From Symbiodinium natans (taxonomy: Eukaryota > Sar > Dinophyceae > Suessiales > Symbiodiniaceae): DNA of 64,000 nt. The notes below the pieces were generated by a model. That model saw nothing but the letters and a program-made list of their open reading frames with translations, did no database searches and was not told the DNA's origin. A program made the translations under genes and the position numbers. Where the stretch lies: NCBI GenBank assembly GCA_905221605.1, contig CAJNDS010002299.1, positions 72,001-136,000 of the forward strand. The letters run 5' to 3'. This document shows, one piece after another, positions 19,813 through 32,406 of this stretch. How positions within the stretch are numbered: the stretch's first letter is position 1; every line of letters starts with the position of its first letter.

Positions 19813-20772
19813 AGCGATACTCTGTTTTTTGCCACCCGCGTAGCTCACGGAAAGTGCGCAGCCATTTAGGGCCTTTAGGGTTTTCTGCGAGGTCTAGGGT
19901 TTATAAGGTTTACACCCTGCGGCACTTGATAAAATGACGCGAGGCTGTTCTTGGGCTTTGCCGCCGGCCGTGGGGCTACGCATCTGCAAAGGATTTACGG
20001 TACAGCCTATGCCGTATAGGGCTCATAGTGGCTTGCAGGGCTTGGGGATGTTTAGGGCTGGGCTTGGGGTTTACCACTGGGCGATTTGCCTCCCCATCGG
20101 CAGCAGCTAGGCTATTGATGTCGCGTTACTCGAACATGCAAGCCGCTCCAGGCACTCTTTCTTTGACCGAGAAGCGCAGCATAGGCAATCCCACCTGGGA
20201 CTCACACTTTTTAGGGTTTACCATTGCTTTAGGTTGTATTAAATGGATTTCGGGGAAATGAGCTGGAGCCCCGCCGAAGTTTTCTCGGGGAGTCGGGGAA
20301 GTTGAGAGACCCTCGTTTCAGGTTCCGGCCGCGCCAGCAGACTTCCATGAAAAGACCCAAGAGCTGCGGTCAATCTGCCAGCGATCCCTGAATCCCTCTA
20401 ACCTGAGACTGCATGGGTGCACACTTTGTGCAAACACGGCAAATTCTCAGACGTCTTCCATATACACGTCCCAGACCAAGGTCTGAAACGGTCCTAGGCT
20501 GGGGTCTGATCCCTAAGCCCTTGTTGAAACCGAAGCCCTTTTTTTAAAGCTGGAACTGAGGCCAGCACAGCAACCATCTATCCAGCTTGTTGCCAGATCA
20601 ACACAACTCAGGAAACCGAAGCCCTAAACCTACAACCAACTCTCATGCAGAGATGCGCAGTGGCCCAAAGGGCAGTTCTGGAGAGGGAGCTGGGCCGGGC
20701 GAGGCGCCTGTGAGGTGGAGCTTTGGTTTGGTTTTTCTGAGCTTTTCTTTTCGGGCTGAGCTTTGGGTCTTA

Positions 20773-20980
20773 CCCTAAACCTACACCCTAAACCCTAAAT
20801 TTTGACTTGGGATGGCTTGGGGATGCTTGCGGTCTGCGGCCTCGTGGGGGTGTTCCTACGCACGGATCTCAAGGTCTGTTTCTCGGCTGGACTTGAGGCA
20901 ACGGTTTCGACTCTCACACTAGCGCACGCGCAGGCAAGGCTCCAGATGTCATCTTGTCAACGGTTTAGGGTTTAGGGCTT
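20773..20980. repeat. Two short telomeric tracts in opposite orientation
   Basis: CCCTAAACCCTAAAT lies near 20783-20798, and GGTTTAGGGTTTAGGG near 20961-20976. The two are inverted with respect to each other, about 165 bases apart. Confidence 0.7.
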
Positions 20981-21441
20981 AGGCTTTTTGTATTTCGGAA
21001 GTGACTTTGTTGTGAGGGGCACTTGGAGGGCATCGAGATTTGGCTCAGGTTCCTGTCTGGGAAAACGAGGCTTTCACAGGCTTTGTGGGGACCATCTGGT
21101 GATTTCTCAAATTATTACCCAAAAAAACGATTCAGAGATCTGACCATTTGCTTTTTGGGATTCGTGCGTGTAGCTTGTTTCGCCTATGTTTCGGGTACTG
21201 TGGGCCTAAAACCCCCCGAAGCCAAGTTTGGAATTGAGATTTTCGTATTTACACCTACATATGCAGCTGGCAAAAGTCATTGTTCGCTGAACATTGCGTG
21301 ACAAACATGGTGGGCCCTCTCGATGTTCGAGGTAGCCCGACTACATGGGCATCGCTTTTAGGGTGGGCCCCCGATCGCTTTCGGACCACCAGTCCCAGAA
21401 ACGGAATGCATGCAACCAACGTCAGTTCAAGATTTGAGTAA

Positions 21442-21490
21442 ATGTATGTATGTATGTACGTATGTATGTATATACACACATACATACAAA
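21442..21490. repeat. (TGTA)n/(CATA)n microsatellite
   Basis: ATGTATGTATGTACGTATGT leads into TATATACACACATACATACA. The two halves are partly inverted. Confidence 0.9.
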
Positions 21491-21929
21491 TATTCATTTG
21501 CCGAATGCGTGCGTGCGGTCTGCTAAGCGCGCGGAATTCCAGAGGGAGAATCACTATCGGCTCGCAGCTTTAAAACCGATGAAACGAGGCGAACCGTTGA
21601 AACATTTGGGCTTCAAGCGGGGTTTATATGCATATGCGCAAAGGTTGACGACAGAATTCTACCAAATCCATGAAAGCTACTTGTAAGGGAAGAGGGTTCA
21701 AAGGAGGGAGGTGCCTAGCTCAGGGCACTAGGGCATAATTAAGCATTGGGTTACATACCCCCCCATTCTCCCCCCCCCCCCCCCCCTGAGGACCCTATCA
21801 GTTGCCGACTCAAGCACGAAGATCAACGTACACTACTCCTAAAGACGAAGATCGGTGCTTCGTCTTCTCAAGGCCTTGGCAATCATGGCAAGAATATGTA
21901 GGCACCAAAGAGTGCCGCAAGCCCTCCTC

Positions 21930-22125
21930 TAAGAAACCACCCGCAAGCCACTCAAGAAAAAGTAAAAAAAAACTCCATGCATCTGGTGCTCCGTGCGAGT
22001 TGGCGGCCATGATGATCGCAACGATCGCAGCCGCCAGCACCAAGGCAGCCATGATGCCAGCAATCGCATACCTGCGGCTCCAGCAGGCTTCTGAGACTTC
22101 TGTATCTTCATAGATGGCTGTGAGT
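21930..22125 (-). CDS. Possible exon encoding a membrane anchor
   Basis: The minus-strand frame encodes RRRRLTAIYEDTEVSEACW followed by YAIAGIMAALVLAAAIVAII, a clear hydrophobic helix of about 20 residues preceded by basic residues. This is the layout of a signal anchor (type II membrane protein). Exon ends are uncertain: an ATG lies upstream at about 22154, and the frame continues downstream without a known domain. The partner exons were not found. The function is unknown. Confidence 0.35.
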
Positions 22126-22129
22126 CTCC

Positions 22130-25100
22130 GTCTCCGTGTGGGATTCGAAAGCACTTCGGTACAGGGCTTTCATCATTTTGCGTGCAGCAGCAGGGCGTCT
22201 CCTCGATTGAACAAGAAAGCATGACGACGGGCAGGGCTGTATAGTCGTCCCCAAGCAGGACGCCCGCACCATGCTGATTGCAAAATACAAGGCTGCACGG
22301 TAGCCGCCATTTGAACAACAGACGGATCCGATGCAAGTCAAGTCCATCAGTCGGAACACATGGTCTTCGCGCCAGTGAGCATGAGGCGGCGCTGTCTGCA
22401 TTACATATGGATATATGAACAGTGGGGGTGATGCACCACCACTCAAACGTGCAGAAATGAAGGATTAGAGGGCCATGCAAAGCATGTTGGCCGAGAGATG
22501 CCCTGCACCTTGAGAACAGTCCACAAAATAGCTGCAGTGTCTGACGATACGAGGATCATGCAGTACAAATAACCTGCCCTGTGGGCTTTCAAAAGGTTTG
22601 CAGGCATGATGTATCTCACTTATCTAGGCCCTGACGGCCTGACGGAGGTGGTTGCGGCTGCTGCAGTTCCGCCAGCCCATGAATTCCCCTCATTGAATAT
22701 TTTCGCTACACGAACACATCCGCAACTCTCCGTTGCAGCACGAGCTCCAGCCAGTTTGCTGGCGGAACAGGTGCTTGTGAGTATTGGCACCGAAGCGCTT
22801 CAGGACAAGTCTGGCTGACGGACCCAGGCTAAGCTACACACCGATATTTGTACCGAGCAATAACAAGAGCAAGGATAAACGATTAGCCCACGCAGCCAGC
22901 CCAACCGATCACAACTGTTCCTTGTTCGGTCGCAGCGCTCGTAGCAGCATCGCCTGCCACAGGGATTCAGCAGACATAGCGTCAGCGCCACGAGTTTGAA
23001 ACAAAGAGCAGATGCGACTTGCATGCACAAAACGCTGTAGTCACTTCCAGAAAGGGACCGCTCCGTGCTCTCCAAAATGGAAAGACAAAGTGCCTGTTCC
23101 TCCTCCTTGACCATCAGCCGCCAATCTAGAAGCCTCTGGGAAGAGCTGTCGCTAAACCCTCAACATTCAGTCCGAAAAAAATCAGAGATCAGAAGACGCA
23201 CAGTGAACCCCAAATAAATATCTGTCTCCTGCAACGTGGTGCGTTGTCCCAAACACAACGGCAGGCACGAGGCAGGCATATTTGTTAGAGTCCTATGCCA
23301 ACTCGACAGAGCGTCATGAAAGGCCCCATGATGAGACTTGCAATTCGACAGCCCTTCAGATGCGAGTGGCAGAAGGATTCGAAACAGCGCCGCATCCATC
23401 TTCTTCACTGAGCAGTACTTCTTGAAGACGTACTTGTGCCACTCTCCTTGTCAAGAGCTCCATTGGGGACAAAGTGCTGGCCTGGAAGTATGTCTTGGTG
23501 GGCCGATGAATCAAACCCATGCAAGCAGAATATGCCTCTCTCGAAGAGAATGGCGCGCCACTTGCTGCCCAGGCTCCCATTGGACACGACTCGTCCAGCA
23601 CAAAGCCTGACAAGAGCTGCCCAGACTGCGCTGCTGCAGCTGCAAGATTTCATCCACCTACTCCCATCAGCTGGCGGCGTTTCTTGCTGAACACTTTGTC
23701 TCAGTCCGTGGCTGTGAGCGATGTAGATCAGGAGGACAATTATGTGAACCGCCTTGCAGTGAACCGCTCACATGAACATTATAGGCAAAGAGGGGGGGGG
23801 GGGGGGGATACACTCCTCGCGGGAGAATAGTTAATGCACGTGACGTTTGACGATGCGCACATCAGTCGAAACTCGGTTTCAGGTCAATGCTCAGCTCTCA
23901 TTATGCCTACCATCGCTAGGGGGGTGATCTGGCTAATTTTGGTACCCACCTCCCCTGTATGCATGATCATACATGTATAGTTCTTGCCCGGTGTTGCAGA
24001 AGTCTCGGGATTTATGGCTTATCTCTGCCCTTCTAAAACAAGGGAAGGGAGGGGAGGGAAAGGCTTTACCAGTAGGAGCTGAAGCTTTCTTGTATGTGTC
24101 TGAAGGCACCTGAAGATTTCTTGCCTTCCCGGGTTTCTCAAGGCTGGGCCTTGACTTTCTACCGGGTAACGGAACATCTTACGAAATCAAAGTGGCTTAC
24201 ACATCACAGCATTTATGTGCGGCCTCGTAAGGAAGGCGAAGAAGGTTTTGGACGGAGCTGACTGTTTCAGACTCTTCTGCCTTTCCTTCCGCTTTTGGCG
24301 CCGAAAAGGAAAGTTTTGAAAGCGAAGCCAGCACTTCACATTTTAAAGTGTGCCTCCGAGAAAGTAGTAAGCCTGAACAAGCCGTAGAGATGGTAGCATG
24401 GGAAACGGGTGTAGCACGACGAGCGGAAGAATCACTGAATGTCTTCCGCGACTTGTGACTGGTGCTGCTCGTGTCTGCATACTTTGTCGATCAGATCATC
24501 TTCTGTCTGTAATGTGCACAGGTGCGCGGCAGATACATCCAAGACGGACAACGATGGTCCGTCCCTATCCAAAATCAACACGCCCACATGTTCACCCAAC
24601 CCACAACAGCTGTGCCTCGGTATTCCCGACGCGATGAATCAGGGAAGGCAGGACCCGTCGGAAGTAGACACAGGCATAGGCCAAAGTGAGCTCCTTGGAG
24701 GAGGTGTCTGGCTATCTAGGGTGAGCTGATTTTGCCGCAAAGGTCTACATGGGGAGGAGCTGTGACAAGTATGTAGGCGTATGGCCACACATTGTTCTGC
24801 TCTGCACTTTCTGGTCTGTTGGGGCACCTGCCTGTGCTTCTGCGTAATATACTGCTGCTACACGCAGACCGGGAAGGAAATGGCATGCCAACACGTAGCA
24901 GCATCGGAAGCCTGCAACAGTAAGGACACGGCAATATCATTCCCGCAGAAGGAGCAGGCTCGTAGAAGTCGGATACTTTGATAAACCTGCACATCACGAA
25001 GGCGCCAGTTTGCGGTCTATCCAACAGATAGAACCTAGACCCCAGCCGCCCCGGGATGGCAAACCCAAGCTGTTGACCGGTAGAACCGGTAGAACAGGAA

Positions 25101-25235
25101 ACTGTTGCTTCTCTGCGTCCCTCGAACCGAAACCCCAACAAGGAGGCCTCTTTATGAGGCCCTCGAAACCGCGAAGCACATGTTAATAGCGGAAGTTCAC
25201 CTCCAACAAACCCCAAGCTGCGAAGCCTGCCGACC
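22130..25235. other. No supported gene; weak coding-like stretches
   Basis: The region 23356-23653 is open in several frames on both strands, and one minus frame (SLGSKWRAILFERGIFCLHG) looks plausible as an exon. A G16 run lies at 23792-23807. The remaining open frames are short and unremarkable. Confidence 0.4.
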
Positions 25236-25544
25236 TCAAACCCTATAGTACAAAGCTTCCAGCCGCGGATGTAGGCATGCTATAGACAGGTAGGGACCGA
25301 CAATACCCATCAATACCCCAACCATATCCAAACATATTGCAACCTGAGCCCCGGCAAAGGCCGAGCGAATTTGAGCGAAATTCCGACCTTTCTTTGGAGC
25401 TGGACAGGGTCGATGTCGGGGCCGGTTTCCTCGCCAAAGATGGGCTGTGCGCGTCGGCTTTGGGTGTGTTTGGAAGCTTTCGAAGCTAGGCCAGTGTTTT
25501 GGGCATGGTCGCCACATGAGTGACGTTATTATCCCGCCACCCCC

Positions 25545-25558
25545 TCCCCCCCCCCCCC
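25545..25558. repeat. Poly-C tract
   Basis: The run is CCCCCACCCCCTCCCCCCCCCCCCCC-like, with about 13 uninterrupted C. Similar tracts recur at 21770, 38143, 39972, 40054, 54379, 54890 and 59126. Confidence 0.85.
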
Positions 25559-25694
25559 AAGACATGGGTGCGCGCGGGCGCCGTCGCCTACATGCAGCCA
25601 AGAAAGTGCAGACCAAAAAGGTCAACCCCAGCAACATTTTCGGGGTGAGAGTCTGTTGTTTGGATGTACTCGCGGGAAACGCAGTCCTTGCCAT
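25557..25694 (-). CDS. Possible N-terminal exon with hydrophobic segment
   Basis: From ATG 25694 the minus frame encodes MARTAFPASTSKQQTLTPK, then the hydrophobic MLLGLTFLVCTFLAA followed by a basic CRRRRPR cluster. This resembles a signal anchor or an organelle-targeting leader. The frame then runs into a poly-C tract at 25545-25558, which cannot be typical coding DNA, so a splice donor should lie before it. No domain follows. Confidence 0.28.
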
Positions 25695-25802
25695 CTTTTC
25701 GAACAGTCGTGGCATTCAAGACTGACCTTACTTGCTCAGCGGAGGTGAGGCCAGGAAGCAGGGGAGGATCGTAGACAGCGCCTCATGATTTTACAATATT
25801 CT

Positions 25803-25831
25803 CTCTATATATATATATGTGTGTGTATATC

Positions 25832-25873
<42 letters not shown>

Positions 25874-25878
25874 TATAT
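25803..25878. repeat. (TA)n/(TG)n microsatellite
   Basis: TATATATATATG and GTGTGTATATCTATATATA units cover about 75 bases. The Tyr/Ile-rich open frames through it are artefacts. Confidence 0.9.
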
Positions 25879-26147
25879 GTGCATATGCATGTTGTTGGAG
25901 GTGCACAGGCAACACATGTCACAGGTGCACAGGCAGTTTTTGAAAAGGGGTGCCCTGCTTCCTTGGCTGTACTGCAACTTGTGCCCCTGCGTTCTGAGTC
26001 AAGGGCTCCCACCGCTATTTCGCTCTTGATTCCCAACTCAGTAGATCCTCTAGCCATGATCCTTGCTGAGCGCCGCACACACAACGCGTTGCTAGCGTCT
26101 TGTCACGCTCCGCCTGGTCGCTCCTGTGAAAAAGCGACAGATTAGGG

Positions 26148-26190
26148 CCAGGGTTTAGGGTTTAAACGGGTTTAGGGTTTAGGGTTGTAA
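26148..26190. repeat. Interstitial telomeric tract
   Basis: About five TTTAGGG units, interrupted by TTTAAACGGG. Confidence 0.85.
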
Positions 26191-29100
26191 AATTTGCTGC
26201 AATCCGATCCTGTGGGGGTTCCCTACGCTGCGTGACTGGGCTTTGCTTCGTCTGCGAGGCGGCGCGCGCAAGCATTTACAACGCCACCCCGCCTGGAGAG
26301 TGGGAGTGTGGGGAGTGTGGGGAGTGTGGCGCCACAAACTGAAACCGCAGCGTGACGACTCCCTCTAATGCAGAGGTCCATTCGGCGAAGGGGCTAGCAA
26401 GGAACTGCGATGAGAAGCGTGCCTGGGCTGCCGCACGTCCTCGGAGGTGCCATCGCCCTCTGAAAACTTGACCTGTTTTCGGTGTATGCCGCGGTCCTGC
26501 GGCTTCTTGCTACTTGCAGCACCGGCATTGCCAATTCTACAGTGTGCTGAATGCTCTAATCGCACGGTCGACATCTTCGGTCCTCGTCCGCAGGGGGTGT
26601 CTCTGCTGCCGTGGAAGCAGAGTCGCTGTGCCAAGGCGACGCGCTGAGAGGCCTTAATTCTCCGGGTGTCGATAGACTCCGCAACATCCAGTTGCAATTT
26701 GTGATGCATTGTGAAGTGTTGTGAGCTCTGTGGCTCAGCAGCCGAATGCAGCCGAGCTTCTGTGATAGAACCTGTGGTGCGCTAAGGTGAGGCATAATGG
26801 ATGCCAATCTTCCTTAGGAAGGTGTGAGAAGTCTCCTTGGCTGTGCAGACCATGACACTCTCTCCCCCCAGAACAAGACTGTTGCTGCCTATAGTTCTCT
26901 CCTCAGTATGCCGGAATCCAACAGGGAACAAAGTTTTTCATTCTCATTGCAACCCCCCATCACAACCCAAGTTAAACAGTCGAGCCTCTTTCTTTCTGGA
27001 GATCTCGTTTCGCAGATCGAAGTGCACGTTCAAACAACACATATGGAGTCCGGATTGAGCTGGAGATGGCAGCGGCCCAAGGCCCAAGCAAACCTATATG
27101 TGCAGTTTGATGCCTTGCCCTCCTTGCCCTTGCGATCCTGATCCTCCGGGCAGCAACCTCGCCCTTCTCAAGACTAGCATAAGGAAGCGGCTAAGACAAG
27201 GAAGCCCATGGACGTGCATCCATGTGGTCATCCCGCCTCCGGTTGCAGCCGCAGCATTTCTGCGGCTCCGCAGGAGCCCGGAGTGGCGTGGTGGAGGGCT
27301 CACAGTCGGCCATGGCTTAAGTCACACCAATCTGAGGGGCACCCCACTTTGTGTTCCAGTGTGTTCCAGTTCTGCGCCACAGGGCTGCGAGCCGAGAACG
27401 TGGACCCGGCTGCGCACATTCACATGGGGGTCGGGTGTCCCTTGGGCTGTTTCTCATCAACTGAGTACTCTTCTTAAAGATATCCATGACCCACGAAAGG
27501 ACCTCAGATTAGACCAAAAACACATTTTTGGCGCGCTGCATTCCAGTTTATAAAACACATGCTCTCGCTGCCGGTTGCAGTCCTGGTGTCGCTCCTTTTC
27601 GTGGACCGTCCGCACCTGCACACTGTATCGGGGCATGCCATCCTACATGGAGCAAGTCCACACAGAATCCTCTAAATTGCTTACATTGCGTTGGGCTCAG
27701 CACTGTTTCAGTATGCTTCTGCCGCTCGACAGCATTGTGGTATGCTTCTCATATATATATATACATAAATTATATATATATATAGCTTGTCCTCGCGAAT
27801 TTAAGCTGTTCTACGCTATCCGCATCATTATCAGAAGCATCATCGGGCACGCAAGAAACGCATGCCTACTGGCACGAGAACAGCGCGCTTTTTCACAGAA
27901 GGGTCCATGGCTGCCATTCGGTCGATAAGCCTGCTATTCGAGGCGTGACATGGGCCGTGAGCTCTGCGCCGTTACTTCATTGAGTCGCCCGCAGCCCAAG
28001 GGGCTCAACGGTATTCTATATAAGCTTCAGAACATACTCCCGATCCTGCATGTCAGGGGGCAAGTAGGCACCAGCACTAGAAGTTCCGAAGGACAAGAGC
28101 TTGAAGCAAGGTCTCCTCAAGGCGAGCAGTCAGCAGATGCGTGCCAGCCTCGAACCTGCAGCTTAGGGCTTCTTGTTGCCACCCATGAAAGGCAAGCCAC
28201 AAGGCAGGCAGCAAGCCACGGTCAGCTTTATGAAGTTTCGGGTTCAGAGTTGGTGTGCCCAGCCAGGCTTGATGTCAGCGCAAGAGGTAGCGAAAAGCCA
28301 TGCAGTCAAGCCTAAACCCCCCCGCAATTTTTCTACACTTCGCATACTCCGAAATCCTCCAAAGCATTCGAAACGACTCATTTGTCCCATCCTGATACTC
28401 TGGCCTGGCAGTCAGCTCCTGCTTCTGCTCCGCCGTCGTTTGGAGTCGCTGCGACCTTCTTCCGAGGTAATGGGGTGAGAGTGTAGAGTGTGCAAGAGGA
28501 AGGTTTAGAACGCGGGGTGAGAGAACTCGGAGGAATTGGACTTAGAGGGATTTGGGGCTTAATTAGTGCCCAAAGTTTAGAAGACACCCATAGTACGTCT
28601 CTGATGAACTGAGCTTTTTCAGCTTCCTCCGAGACCCAGGCGTCGACGAGACCGGGAGCGACGTGGGCGGCGATCGCGTCTGCTTCGACGTGGGAGGGGC
28701 GAGTTTAGGGGTTTCGGGTTTGAGGTTTCCAGATTTCGGGCCTGAGAGTCCCTACAACCTCCCTAACAAGCGGCAGTGCGCAAGCCCACAGCCTTGGCAA
28801 AGAGTTCAGGTAGGAACGCCACTCATGTTCAGGCCCCCCAACTAGCATTCGAGCATCGACTCCCACACCAGCAACTGCAGGGGCTTCGTTAGGGTTTAGG
28901 GTGTTGGAGGCTGCTTCGGCGCGAAGCGCTGAAATGCCTGGATGCAAACCTGGAACCCCAAAAACCCTACCAGGGCCCTACTAGCTACAGAAATCAAGAG
29001 GCGGCCTCCCACCCCCGCGACTTCGGCTCCTACTCCTCGGCCGTCGTCCGCCATGCCCGCCATGCCCCCCGCCGTCGGACTGCCCTTGGCCTGCGCACAC

Positions 29101-29218
29101 AGGTGTGCGGTCAGTAGGCGAGTAGATCACTAGAATAACGGATGCAGGGCACCAGGGTTCGGCTGAATCCCTAACGCGGGCATTCTGAATCCTGCTGCAG
29201 ACCGGACCAACCTCAAAC

Positions 29219-29324
29219 ATCCCTTTGAACTTGGTTATACTAACAGTACTTAAAAGGGAATCTAGTAACCCTTATTATATAATCATAATTATTAGGGGCG
29301 GTTAGCAAAAGGGGGAACATCCCA
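29219..29324. mobile_element. MITE family C, decayed copy
   Basis: The right end GCAAAAGGGGGAACATCCCA (29305-29324) matches the right end of the complete copy at 19721-19812. The left end (ACATCCCTTTGAAC) is only weakly inverted to it. The inside is AT-rich and contains ATACTAACAGTACTT, similar to TACTAACATAT of the other copy. Confidence 0.45.
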
Positions 29325-29969
29325 ACTTTGAACCTTAAACCCCCACACCACAAACGGGATGGGCCCCCCGACGCTGCAGGAACAAATCGCGGCTACCCAT
29401 TTCCATGTCGCGAGGCTGCCGGGACACCAGCGGTGGGCCTTGCAGTGGAGGACCCTACAGCCACATTCTTGCAGTGTTTTGGGGCTTGGGGGTGATTGAG
29501 GCCTCAAAATGAAAGCATTATAATTGTGCTTTCAGGTGGTCAAAGGTATGATCTCAGAGTCACTTCACAGTGGCATGGACCTGTGTCATCTGGGCCTTGC
29601 CGATCAGCATTCACTTTGACCAAAGGTATGGGGGGATGTTGAAAGGCCCAAGTAACCCAGGCAACAATAAAAAGAGGGTTGATCGCATGGCAAGGGTACT
29701 TCTTAAGAGATGTGATTCTGCCAGATTTTCGGCGCTGCTATGCCATCGGAGGCAGAGCTTCGAGGTGTCGGCCTCTTCTCGCACTCTTGGAAGCTTTGAT
29801 GATGATGCCATCAATCACTACCTGGCGCAAGTACTGTTAAGATTCATAGGGCCACCTGTCTATGAGGCCAGCATCCACCGAAGCATCGCACAGCTCCACT
29901 TCAAAATTCCACGTGCCGAAGGATGTCTGGAGTAGCGCTCCACGACGGACAGTCAGGTCAGCCACGCCA

Positions 29970-30043
29970 TCAATTGCCTAAACCCTATAAACCCTAAACC
30001 CTAAACCCGAAACCCTAAACCCTAAACCCTAAACCCTAAACCA
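29970..30043. repeat. Interstitial telomeric tract
   Basis: About nine CCCTAAA-type units, four of them perfect in a row at the right end. Confidence 0.9.
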
Positions 30044-31415
30044 CCCCCATCATGTCGTGCCTGCCCTGTTGATATCGCCTCCAGTGCCTTGGCACCATCG
30101 GTTCTGGAGACCAGGAGGGGGAATTCGGGTTTAAACTCCTGAAGCTTGAAGCCCATCTCCCCAAAACAACCCTGACACCCAAACCCATCCAGCAAGTTCC
30201 AGCTTTTGGAGCAAGCGCCCAAACATGTTACTTGGGTTCCATCCTCCTGGGGCAGGCGCAGCCTCGGCCGCCTTTGAGTCTGAGAAGCCTGGATTTGGGG
30301 ATGTCTGGGGCGATGGGGCTGATACTGCAGAGCTTCCCCAGCACACCAAGGCCTAAAGCATCCCTCGCATGGATCGTGCTACCCACATGCAACTTGGCAC
30401 TCTGCTGTTTTTGGGAGGTTTGGCTCACTCACTGCGGCCACAAAAACTGCTAAGCTCCAGACGTACCCATGGTGGCTCCTTCTCGATATTATCGCCTCAG
30501 CAAATTGACAGCACCAGGCAACCTCTTCAGTGGACAATCCTCGACCCCTTAAAGCCTGGAAAGGCCCTTAACCCGACCACGCAGGAAACACAAAACCAAG
30601 CAACTCATGCACCCATTCGCCCATTCAGTGAAAGCCGCTTCCCTCGCTCCCTTAGCAGTTGCCACGCCCTTCAGACTTCTTGGCGCCTGGTCTGCCTTTG
30701 CTACACAGCACCGCCGAAGTCTTGGCCCAGCAGATCGAGGTTTAATTAGTTTAATTCTTGCAAACCCTTCATACCCATGCACGACAGGCTGCTAGTGCTA
30801 TTGCTGCTACAAGTATGGCCCACAGGTGGAACTATCTTGGTACCGCACGGTTTCCCATATGGCAAACGTCGACGCTGCCTGAGCGGATGTTTCAAGCGGG
30901 ACATGACACAAGAATGGTCACGTTGTTCTGCCCCCTTTTTAGCGTTTCGGCTATCCTGGATGTGCTGTGATGTTCGGGCATTCAGGGGCGACGAAGATGA
31001 CTCTGCCCCGCAGGGTCCTCCCTGAGCCCACCGCCAAATCTCTCCATCTCCCGCTTTAAGATCATTCTGGTTGTGGTGGCCTGGGTGAGGAGCAAACTTG
31101 GGCAAGGATCAGCTTTTCCAACATCAACATCATGGCTTGCAGTGCTAGTCGCGCAAATCAATACTGGTATCCCTCTTTCCTTCACCTCACAGAGAACGTA
31201 CCTAGGGGGCGCGCGCTGCAGCCACCAATAATCTCCTCAGTTTGCTCACCGCATTTTTGCAAATTCGCTGTTGAGCATACCGGCTTGTAAGGGGCTAGGG
31301 GGCACCGCCTGATGGTCTCCTTAAGCCATTTTGTATCCGCACCCGCTGCTTCTACAGAGGAACACCTCCGCAACTTAAGTAGCTCAAAGAACCCTGGCAA
31401 CCTAGAAGGGCCACT

Positions 31416-31469
31416 GCGGCTTTGCAAGGTCTGAGGCCCTAAGCGGCTTTGCAAGGTCTGAGGCCCTAA
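31416..31469. repeat. 27-bp tandem duplication
   Basis: Two exact copies, side by side, of a unit beginning GCGGCTTTGCAAGG and ending GAGGCCCTAA. Confidence 0.95.
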
Positions 31470-31796
31470 GCTTGATTTAGGACGCTTTTGTGCCTTCCAC
31501 GTGCATCTTTTTTGTTGGAATCGGTAGGAAAGGTTAGGTAGGGTTTGGGATGGTTTGGGGCTAAAGTCCAAAGCATCTGCGGCCGGGGATCGAGTGTGTT
31601 GGCCATGATGCTCCAGTCGTCCGCGGGAGCCAAGGGACAGGCCGATGGTGGGCAACCCTCTCTTCCACAAACCCGCAAATCCTCTGTGAAAACCCCCCCA
31701 ATAGGAGTCATCGTGATGCTTAAGACTCCAACGTTCGCTGTGTCGGACACTTAGCACTACTTCTTACCGACTGCGTATCCTGGCCTTGTTGACCTG

Positions 31797-32406
31797 ATGG
31801 GCTGGTTGGAACCAAACAATCCCATGTGCGCGGCTCCCTCCCTGAGCCTCTATGCGCATGTTCACTTCCCTGAGCCCAAAATCGGGGTGGCCACCAACTG
31901 GGTGCAGGGGCATTTAAGACCGAGGGCTTTGACGCGGCTCGCGGTTGCTTCGGAGCTTGGCCTGGAAAGTCCCTGCTACTTGCTTGGAAACATTTATGGT
32001 TTGCCTGCGACAAGGGAGTTCACCGAGAGAGTCACGTTTTTCCAGCATCTTCGGCCAGCTTGCTGTGCAAGGATGCACTTTCTGATCGGCGAGTCTCGCT
32101 TGTCCGACGGCGTCCCTCATCTAACGCTTGGCCTTCAAGGATTTCCTTAGGCTTCAGCAGCGCGACGGGAAGCATGGAGAGTCAATAGAAAGCCTCTCGG
32201 CCACCAATGCTTCGAAGGCTCGACTCCTTCTCTTCACGGATCATCCTCAGTTGCTGTTCGGGCACTTGTGCAGAATGGTGGCAGAGTACTGGCTCAATGC
32301 AGGAAGTCTACAGCTCCGATGTTATCCTGCTAGCTCAGAGCATGTGTCGAAATCCCTAGCGCAAACATTGCGCATACCCTGTCTGAACTCGGAACGGAAT
32401 CCATGA
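31797..32406 (+). CDS. Possible gene or pseudogene, frame change near 32125
   Basis: A plus-strand frame from 31797 to 32150 encodes HFPEPKIGVATNWVQGHLRP, then stretches such as LAVASELGLESPCYLLGNIY. A second frame from about 32128 encodes LAFKDFLRLQQRDGKHGES, followed by SKARLLLFTDHPQLLFGHLC. Both look like protein in composition, and they overlap by about 20 bases in a different frame. Either a short intron lies here or a single-base indel has broken one gene. No family is recognised. Confidence 0.3.

Larger units (their letters stand above)
18540..21929. other. Mostly non-coding, with repeats
   Basis: Apart from the possible exon at 19341-19458, the stretch holds (TA)n DNA at about 19240-19290, a MITE at 19721-19812, short telomeric tracts, a CATA/TATG microsatellite and a C17 run at 21770-21786. 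I see no other supported gene. Confidence 0.5.
25880..31796. other. Long gene-poor stretch
   Basis: I recognise no gene. Weak hints are a minus-strand stretch near 29845-29920 (SFGTWNFEVELCDASVDAGL), an Arg/Ser-rich minus stretch near 29000-29050, and a minus stretch near 31560-31740 (FTEDLRVCGREGC). Repeats include (TA)n at about 27750-27785, telomeric tracts, a MITE end and a 27-bp tandem duplication. Confidence 0.45.

Noticed and set aside
21444-21490. Short regularly spaced repeats considered as a CRISPR-like array
   Set aside because: It is a plain tetranucleotide microsatellite with no unique spacers, in a eukaryotic context.
25791-26145. Tyr/Ile/His-rich frames
   Set aside because: They come from the (TA)n/(TG)n microsatellite.
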